A program made the position numbers and the translations under genes. The notes beneath the pieces are model-generated. The model searched no databases. It saw nothing but the letters and a program-made list of their open reading frames with translations, and was not told the DNA's origin. A DNA stretch of 64,000 nucleotides from Siphonodentalium dalli (taxonomy: Eukaryota; Mollusca; Scaphopoda; Gadilida; Siphonodentaliidae), in assembly GCA_032622095.1 (NCBI GenBank), contig CP136061.1, positions 213,806,373 through 213,870,372 on the forward strand, written 5' to 3'. Numbering within the stretch: the first letter of the stretch is position 1; each line of letters starts with the position of its first letter. Shown here piece by piece: positions 56,884 through 64,000 of the stretch.

Positions 56884-57058
56884 CCCTTTCATGACAGGAG
56901 CTGCGCTGGAACGGTATGAAAAACCCTGTGCCAGTGCAGTTTCATGGGGAGCCTCGCATATATCATATAATTTATTGGCTCAAGTTATGTACATGTATAA
57001 AAGAATGCACTCGCACAGGGTTTTCACAAAATTTCAAGAAACTCCAGTCATGAAAGGG
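56884..57058. mobile_element. piggyBac-type MITE, family D relative
   Basis: 175 bp with ends CCCTTTCATGACAGGAG and CTCCAGTCATGAAAGGG. Flanks are ATAA and TTAA. Inner inverted repeat AACCCTGTGCCAGTGCA / TGCACTCGCACAGGGTT and 'gcctcgcatatat' resemble the core of 26750-27139. Confidence 0.85.
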
Positions 57059-57174
57059 TTAAGTGGGAAGTGAAGAACTAGAAACCATGATTGTGTTTAA
57101 TGTATTGCCTTTAGGCTGGTATGACTGCTAATGGCTCTTTCCATGTCTGTTTTGAACTTTTCTGTGCATTTTAA

Positions 57175-57425
57175 AGATGCATAATCTGATTAAGCGCCCC
57201 CTCGTTTACTATTTATTTGAATTTGGGGTAAAAACTATTTGATTCGAGTCAAGGAACCCACCTATCATAGCTCAGAGTTATTAGATATTAATTTTTGAAA
57301 ACTATTAATTTTTACCATCGAGACTTATCAGTGGTCCAGTAAACAGTCGATGAGCGACAGAATTGGACCAAATGGCAGATGAAGATGGATAACTCTAAAA
57401 TCAAGAGGCTATGTGTTGATAATAA
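57175..57425 (-). mobile_element. MITE family C, copy 3 (partial)
   Basis: TTAA at 57171-57174, start AGATGCATAATCTG, then 'ttgattcgagtcaaggaacc' and 'cagtcgatgag' as in copy 2. Homology fades near 57425 and no second terminus is seen. Confidence 0.75.
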
Positions 57426-57429
57426 GGCC

Positions 57430-58110
57430 AAATTTAGGTTTCACTAGGGAAAAGAAAATCGGGGAAAGCTAAGTATTTCATGGACAACATGGCGAAAGTC
57501 CCCTAAAATCCAAGTTGAGCTTTTTTGAAATATCTTGATTTTTCTGAGTGGTTCAAATTCTGAAGCATTTCCATCAGGCCGTATGCGAATGCAGTCATAT
57601 ATAGATCAAATAGTTCCAAATTCTTACAACCTTGAGATATACACAAACAATGCTTAGTCGTGAAACATATTAGTAGAATGTATGTCCCAAAATGGCCAAA
57701 ATAGAATGGAAATAAAATTTTGTCAAAAATCGAATAGCTAGTCCCATAAGAGTGACAACACGCTCAAAATGTGTGAGGAACAATTGATGTGAAGTATAAG
57801 AGAAACATTATATCGGGGATTTACGAAATTCTCTCTAATATATATAGTGATATAGTGATTTTCCGATAATCGGAATCGGCGATTAGCACTCGGCGATGTC
57901 AAGGTTATAATAATTGTGAGTTCATTAGAACGAACGTAGCCATTAACTTCAGTGTTATGAATAGCCAAACATACAAACAATATAAAAATAGGAATGCATG
58001 ATGGACCGCCGGCGGTTCCTAAAAAGAAGGAATTCTAATGTTACAGAAACTAAGTTTCAGCAAACTTCCAGAGTGTGGATAACAATCAAAAAATTAGCCC
58101 CCCCCCCACT
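57430..58110. other. Unannotated DNA
   Basis: No gene, RNA or repeat recognised apart from a C-run near 58100. Confidence 0.4.
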
Positions 58111-58289
58111 AGAGATGGGCGGTACTCGGTATTTACCGTGCGATATCTGTATCAGCGTACCGAATCAAAACTAAAAATACCGTATTTTCGGTAATGAAAT
58201 TATTCATGTGTTGATAACATATGTGCGTCACCTTGTCACCGCGGCCGTGACATGCATGAATTGTATGACCATTTCAAACGTAAGCAACA

Positions 58290-58995
58290 GATTCAGATTC
58301 AGATGTTTATTACGCCTTTCGTCGCATTTGACATAACAGGCGATTCAATTTCAAACAGTGTACATATTACATAATATAAATGTGAGGTGACATAATATAC
58401 ATACACAATATAGGTTGGAGTTATTAGTGTACTACATGTACATGGTATATTGATTGAGGGTATACTATCTTATAATGTGATAATGTTATCTTATAATTAT
58501 TGGGGGTATATAATGTATGTGGGGCGATTCCCTGTACATATGTTGTATGAGGGTGGGCATTTGTTGTTGTTGTTGTTGTTGTTTTTGTTTTTGTTTTTCA
58601 TTGAGCCTCAGGAGTGGATCATTAGTGTTTGGGCCTTTTTTAGATATATTGATAGATTTACTATGATCTTTCTGTTATTTGTATCGAAGAGGTCATGTAA
58701 TTTAATTGTGTTCGGTCGGTTGCGATAGTAGGCTTTCAAATATTTAGTTCTGAGGGCAGTTAACCGAGGGCAGTTCATAACAAGGTGGTATTCATCGCCG
58801 AGTTCATCCATACAAAGAGTGCATCTTCGTTCTGAGTATGGGGTGTTTGTCCAAGAACCAGTTTCCACCGGAAGTCGGTGGTTTCTGGTTCTGAATCTCA
58901 GCAGTGGCAGGACGATATTGTTATCATCGAGAGATAGATATCGTGGTCTGCCGAAATTTGGCTTTATGCATCTACAAGAATCGGATAATTATGAT
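58290..58995 (-). mobile_element. 5'-truncated LINE 3' end
   Basis: The minus-strand frame from about 58995 to 58608 encodes RFRTRNHRLPVETG, then CTLC...GDEYHLVMNCP and a stop. It matches, in motif and spacing, the C-terminal finger region of the LINE ORF2 ending at 24867. The 3' UTR runs to about 58290 with a CTGAATCTGAATCTG tail. About 130 codons survive. It is a typical 5'-truncated insertion of a related but distinct LINE. Confidence 0.85.
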
Positions 58996-59890
58996 AACTT
59001 GGTGTAACAAGTCGGTACTGCATGTGTTAGTCTATAATATCAACATTGTTACATCAAGGGCACAGCTGCCCGACGGCATCTTTGATCTTTACAACATATT
59101 AATGACAATGTAACTAACATCATGAGATATGACTACTCACAGCTGGAGCATTATGTGTAAATTTCGGTATTCGTCCAAATGGAAAATGCGTGGGCAACTC
59201 GGTATATGTGTCCCAAGTTGGATCGAAGCATGTGGAATCGAAGCACGTGTTATGGGGGGCTCCCCGTTCACAACAAATTGAAAACCCCACAGGTTACTTT
59301 ATAATTAGACGGTGATGCAATAGCGATTGATATACGCATTGCAGATTTTTTATACAACCTGATCTTGCCAATTGCAAATAGCATATCTTGGAAAGTTGTG
59401 CACAAATATGTTTATATCCTACTATAAATTACTTTATTAAACATATATATACTTACCGGTTTATTATACATATGTGCCTATATCAGACAAAAAAGATCGC
59501 GTGTTAACTTTAAATTAACACTTGGGCATCGTGTGTAACAGGTATAGCTTGCCTGCTGCAAATAAGAGGGACTCTTAAATTGTATACATGAATGGTATAT
59601 CACGCTGCAAGGAGGAGAATATGAACCCGCGGGTTTGGGCATCTGCAGTTCGGAAATTGTCATGGCCGGTTTGCCTATTTCATGACATCGCGCCAACGTT
59701 CATAAATTTGTGAATTGTGATCACTGATTACTACTCACAATTCTATTCACTCATGGAAATGTTACGAAAATCAATTGACACGAAAAAATATTGTAGTCAT
59801 GCTCTTACTCTTTTCAAATCAGTGCGACGACATGCGTGTAAATCATCAAAGAGATTTGTGAATATTACTTAATTACGTAGGTAATTTTGT
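58996..59890. other. Unannotated DNA
   Basis: No gene, RNA or repeat recognised. Confidence 0.4.
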
Positions 59891-60024
59891 AACTACCACA
59901 ATGTGGTCAAGGAGCCGGTTCCAATGATATCCATATTTGTATGGTTCTATTGAGACAGACCGAAGATATTTTAGGCTGTTGAAGCTTTATTTGGCCGGTT
60001 TTGACCGTTTTGTTGGGTAAAGGG
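59891..60024 (-). mobile_element. Family-D MITE, one end only
   Basis: On the minus strand it begins CCCTTTACCCAACAAAACGG next to TTAA (60025-60028) and follows the first ~135 bp of 26750-27139 ('gcttcaacagcctaaaatat', 'ccatacaaatatggatatca'). The palindromic core and the other end are absent. Confidence 0.87.
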
Positions 60025-60029
60025 TTAAT

Positions 60030-61520
60030 CGACGACGGAAATGGTAATCAAGTATCGGCTTTATCAACGGTTCGTCAATTATACGATTAATCGTGGCACC
60101 TCTAAGCTTGCGTTCATGTTTTGAGAAGCCCGAGAAAACCGATATCGAATACAACAGTTTGCCTTCAAAATCGTCATTGTTTTGGCTCAGTCTTTTATTT
60201 CATATCCATTTCTGCAAAATTAATTTGAAGTTTCCCTTTGAATTGGTGTCTTCGGTTCGAGAATTGTGAATCAAACAATATTGAGTGCATTTTGTTTCAG
60301 CTGAAATATTGTTACAGCATTCAATTATTTCCATGATTGTGAAATATCTATATAACTGTTGTGAAAACATTATATAACTCAGAAAGTTCAACTCGGATTT
60401 TAGGGAACTTTACGTGAGACATCTGTGATGTTATGGCTAAATATAAAAAAAATCAGATCCCCCCCCGATTTATTTCCTTACTTTTCCACTTTCATGTCTT
60501 ATGTGCCTGGACTATAAAGGGAGACTATGCCAATTTCAATAAATTACAGATAACAACACAGATCTACTTTCGACAAGAAATAGAAAAATAATGAATTTGT
60601 GTCGAAGATGTTTACTGTAAATGTTCAGGTTAAAGACATATTATGGATTTGTTCGAGTTTATGAAAAGTTAGTATTCAGGTGTTATGCCAACCTGGAGAA
60701 TGTAGTATTCTACTAACAGCGCTGAAAATTTCAAAGAAATCGACCATACCACTCAATAGAAAACATCAAAACTAAGCTCAATTGTAAATATTTACATCTG
60801 GATTCGAGATGCAATAATCGGCGACAAACAAACAAAAATGATTTTGCCATCCAGAGTCAGTGCATTTAATTAATATATCAGAATGATGGTAGGTGTTGAC
60901 AATTTGGATTAATATTCGTAAAAAGAACAACTTTGAGTAAGAATATTCTCCATTTCTATTGGATCACCCTACTGGAGTGTTTCACATCTCTTTAACAGGT
61001 TATCATAAAATTAATTTTTATAATTTAACTTATATTTACCATAGTTTATGAATCACTCCATAAAATACACATGTAAGTTTAGAATTGCCCTGTAACGATG
61101 TAATCATGCAAATTAATTGGACAGTCAATTTAACAACATTTTGCACAGACCGAATACAAATTTATGACACCCACTGAAAGTGACTACAATAAAATTTACA
61201 AATTTCTGGGACAAGTACTTCTGTATGCATATAATGTAGCATTTTATTTATTATATGCGATACATTTTCCTGAAAATTGTACAATAATATTCTCGATGAA
61301 AAGTTAGTGTTCAAATTTTATTGCATCAAGTAAATCAAATCTCGGCATGACACCAAAGGCAAAGGAAGCCACATCAGAAGTGGAGAGTACCGTCTGATGA
61401 GAGAACAGGCTGACAGATGGCAGGGCTCAATTTAACAAGATTCGCATCACAATTTGTGATGCAATTTCCAATTTTTGCAACCAATTTACAATGAAAAAAC
61501 ATGCATTAGTAGGGAATACT
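60030..61520. other. Unannotated AT-rich DNA
   Basis: No gene, RNA or repeat recognised. A C-run is near 60460. Confidence 0.4.
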
Positions 61521-61526
61521 ATACAT

Positions 61527-61629
61527 ACACAGAACGACACGATACGCGGAAGGATAGGTAGCGCCTCGAGTTCTATCCTTCTGTGACACTGTATCAAGAA
61601 ACCCATTTACACATCGTGTCATTCTGTGT
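61527..61629. repeat. Compound hairpin
   Basis: ACACAGAACGACACGAT pairs with ATCGTGTCATTCTGTGT, and inside them GAAGGATAG pairs with CTATCCTTC. A cruciform-like structure, possibly a small MITE. Confidence 0.7.
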
Positions 61630-61633
61630 TTAT

Positions 61634-62325
61634 TACATGCTTTGCGTCCTAGAATCCGTGCAGTAAACATACAGACTTAGAAAGGTTTATTTAGGCACAT
61701 AGAGGGCGTGTTTTGTCATGTGTGATGATGCTTTTATTTTATAGTTCCGGTTCCATGTTTGAGGCGAATGTCATGTACGTTATTTTACGTCAACTAGATG
61801 CATATGGAACGTACGTTCAATAATGCATATGGAACATACATTCCATACGTATCTGTAAATATGGAACAGCAATAACACTGTACTTCTGGGAACAAGCTTG
61901 TAATAAATAATCTACCCAGTAATGCAAAATTGTATCCAAATTAAAACGATTACATTGACCCATTGGTCTACATTGCACTGCATACACTGTTAACTAGTGG
62001 TTACTTATAGGCATGACATCGGGGCATAGTACTGATTACATACACACCATACCTGTCCCGCGCTTTGGCGATTCGATTTGTCGATGAAAGTAAATAAATA
62101 TCAAGGTTAGACGATAAATCACCTACCACATATGTCTGGCCAATAAAGCTACTCTCTGGCATGCATGGCCCTCTATCTAGCTAAAGTGTTGTTATTCTGC
62201 ACAGGCTGTGGTTGTTTCACCAAATAAAACAAGCAGTCATCGACAGTGGTGGCCCCAGCCTAGATGGGCAAGGTTGAGGAAGAGCATTTTCAAAATATGC
62301 TGAAAAATAATTGAAATCAGTTAAT
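61634..62325. other. Unannotated DNA
   Basis: Short repeated 'catatggaac' motifs at 61800-61865. No gene. Confidence 0.4.
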
Positions 62326-62329
62326 ATTT

Positions 62330-62940
62330 GTTTGAGATATCCTAAGATCCATTTCAAGTTGCTTCTCCCAAAACAAAATGAAAATCAAATGGCAATAACT
62401 CCAGTGAAAAGTGTGTGGCTGGGATGGTCCACGGTCTTGTTTCTTGGTGCTGCTTGTCGAAAAATGATGATCAAAGGAACATAACTCTTGTGAAAATGTC
62501 TGGCCAGGCCTAGATTGCAAACTCCAGATCTGGTCTTGCTCGTAAACTAAAATACCGAAAATCTTTCAAATTCTTTGATAACTGTTCAACATAAACCCCA
62601 CACAATTTTTCCCTGGATGCTATACACCAAAAAATGACTCAAAGGGCCATAACTATGGCAAAAATGTCTGGCCAGACCTAGTTTGTAAGCTCATTTAAGA
62701 TATTCCTCTTGTGACAAAGATCAAAAATCTGTAAATAATTTTTCAAAATAACACCCGGACAACTTTTCGAAGGTGCTCAATGCCAAAAAATGTAAATTAA
62801 AAGGTCGTAACCAGTGAAAATGTCAATCCAAGCCTAGTTTGCAAACTCATTTCAAATATTCACCTTGTGAACTCAAATACCGGTAATAAAAAAATAAAAT
62901 CTGGATAATTGTTCAATCAAACTCATGGACATCATTTTGG
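62330..62940. repeat. Three diverged tandem monomers, ~160 bp
   Basis: 'aaaatgtctggccaggccta' or variants occur near 62493, 62662 and 62817, each followed by 'gcaaactc' or 'gtaagctc'. 'gggccataact' is the complement of the 'agttatggccc' motif of the 51-54 kb array, which hints at a distant relation. Confidence 0.75.
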
Positions 62941-63220
62941 GACGAACTGAACACAATTATATAAATATTTGACTCCCACTTAACGATGACCTGTATGTTT
63001 TTATTTAAAAGGTGAACCAAATATCAAAAGATTCTTTTGAAGATTGCTCCATTTAGCATTTATACAACATGAATATTATGATTTCTAAGCCAAATGAAAG
63101 TGTCAATGACACTGACACTATTGCTAAATTTGGATTTGGTATAATATCATGTGTTTAATACAGTCAATGGATGTTATTAATAAAAACAAGAATGCTTTAT
63201 TTAATTGGAATTAATTTTAG
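62941..63220. other. Unannotated AT-rich DNA
   Basis: No gene or repeat recognised. Confidence 0.4.
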
Positions 63221-63425
63221 CGATTAAGAATGTCTTTTCCGATATATCGGTTGGAGAATGGAATATACCTTAGGTTAACAGTTAACAGCTGCAAGCCATA
63301 TCTGGCACATTAGGAGCAAACTCCAATTCTTCATTCCTTAAGCCCAAGTCAGCCTAAAAAGGAAATAAATGTTCATGTTGATGTATATACATGTAGTTTA
63401 CTACCAAATTATTGTTTTCTTCTTT
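63221..63425 (+). repeat. Dispersed repeat H, copy 3
   Basis: Uninterrupted copy ('gttggagaatggaatatacc', 'taggttaacagttaacagct') that shows the empty target of the family-C insertion in copy 2. Confidence 0.85.
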
Positions 63426-63499
63426 ATATATACAACTAGCAGGTGGATCGACCCGACTTCGTCCGGGCTGTTTCCCCTCTGCTTTTTGGCGAATTGCGC

Positions 63500-64000
63500 G
63501 ATTTGACATTGAATTGTCCATTTTGAAGGTCAAGGTCAGGTGGGGGTCACGATTTGACCCGCCCAAAACACTGCCCGGACAAAAGAACCCGACAAAGTAC
63601 CCGTCAAAATCAATCCGGTTTTACCCGATTTGACCTTGAATTGATGATTTTGAAGGTCAAGGTCAGGTCGGGGTCACGATTTGACCCATCCAAAACTCAG
63701 TCGACAAACGTAACCCCATGTATCAAATTTCGTGGAAATCCCGTCAAAATTCGCGATTTGACCTTGAAATGACCCAATTTCAAGGTCACGTCGCACTGGC
63801 AAATTAATAGGCCCATACCACTCCACGGCCGAAAGTATCCCGACATACCAAGTTTCATCGAAATCCCGTGATATTCGGGTGTTTGACCTTGAAATGACCC
63901 ATTTCAAGGTCACATTGCACAGGCAAATTAATAGGCCTATGCCACTCCCCAACCGAAAGTACCCCCACATACAAAGTTTCATCGAAATCCCGTGATATTC
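63500..64000 (+). repeat. Tandem repeat, ~118-132 bp units, runs off the window
   Basis: Units begin near 63500, 63627, 63758 and 63883 with 'tttgaccttgaa', followed by 'ttcaaggtca' and later 'gaaatcccgt'. The last two are most alike. Open frames on both strands here are repeat-derived. Confidence 0.9.

Overview
This is 64 kb of AT-rich, repeat-dense eukaryotic nuclear DNA. I find no convincing host protein-coding gene, rRNA or intact tRNA gene. The mix of elements (APE-type LINEs, a Ty3/gypsy element, a Penelope-like element, many short TTAA-flanked inverted-repeat elements) and the degenerate tandem repeats built on 'gagttatggccctgg' and 'gaacaaatctgaa' suggest a marine invertebrate, most likely a mollusc. 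That assignment is inference. Nothing here looks bacterial or organellar.

Layout. 0.1-2 kb: short AAGCG-type repeats and a ~205-bp satellite with a palindromic core. 3-20 kb: non-coding DNA carrying MITEs. Family A (ends AGGCACGGGCGG) is at 5.4, 11.2, 15.5 and 18.2 kb, and the 11.2-kb copy has acquired an ORF1-like fragment. Family B is at 8.1-9.0 kb. A ~0.7-0.9-kb dispersed repeat (F) is at 3.3 and 13.9 kb, and its first copy is split by foldback element E. 20.0-25.4 kb: a LINE with endonuclease, reverse transcriptase and C-terminal zinc finger, split in frame by a 1183-bp non-autonomous hAT element with an exact 8-bp target duplication. 25.5-27.7 kb: a decayed Penelope-like element (minus strand) between inverted copies of a flanking repeat and interrupted by a piggyBac-type MITE (D). 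28.3-28.9 kb: an element built of GTACCGTA hairpins. 29.8-39.5 kb: a near full-length Ty3/gypsy retrotransposon (minus strand) with almost identical LTRs, a GTAT target duplication, primer site, polypurine tract, gag and pol. It sits in a copy of element E and has itself received two family-A MITEs. 40.3-41.6 kb: a fossil of a different LINE. 42.9-43.2 kb: a short HTH-like fragment. 44.5-48.1 kb: a 1829-bp tandem duplication. 50.1 kb: a tRNA-derived SINE-like sequence. 51-54.6 kb: degenerate ~160-bp tandem repeats with a recurring terminal hairpin. 54.6-57.4 kb: MITE families C and D. 58.3-59.0 kb: a 5'-truncated LINE end. 62.3-64 kb: further tandem repeats running off the window.

How it fits together. 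The sequence is best read as a layered insertion history, datable in relative order. At least five structurally different inverted-repeat families use TTAA targets, which points to piggyBac-like machinery acting from elsewhere in the genome. The gypsy element looks young (LTRs nearly identical by eye), and the family-A MITEs inside it must be younger still. The element carries a gag stop codon, a stop ahead of the protease, and loss of the protease catalytic Asp, so it is unlikely to act alone.
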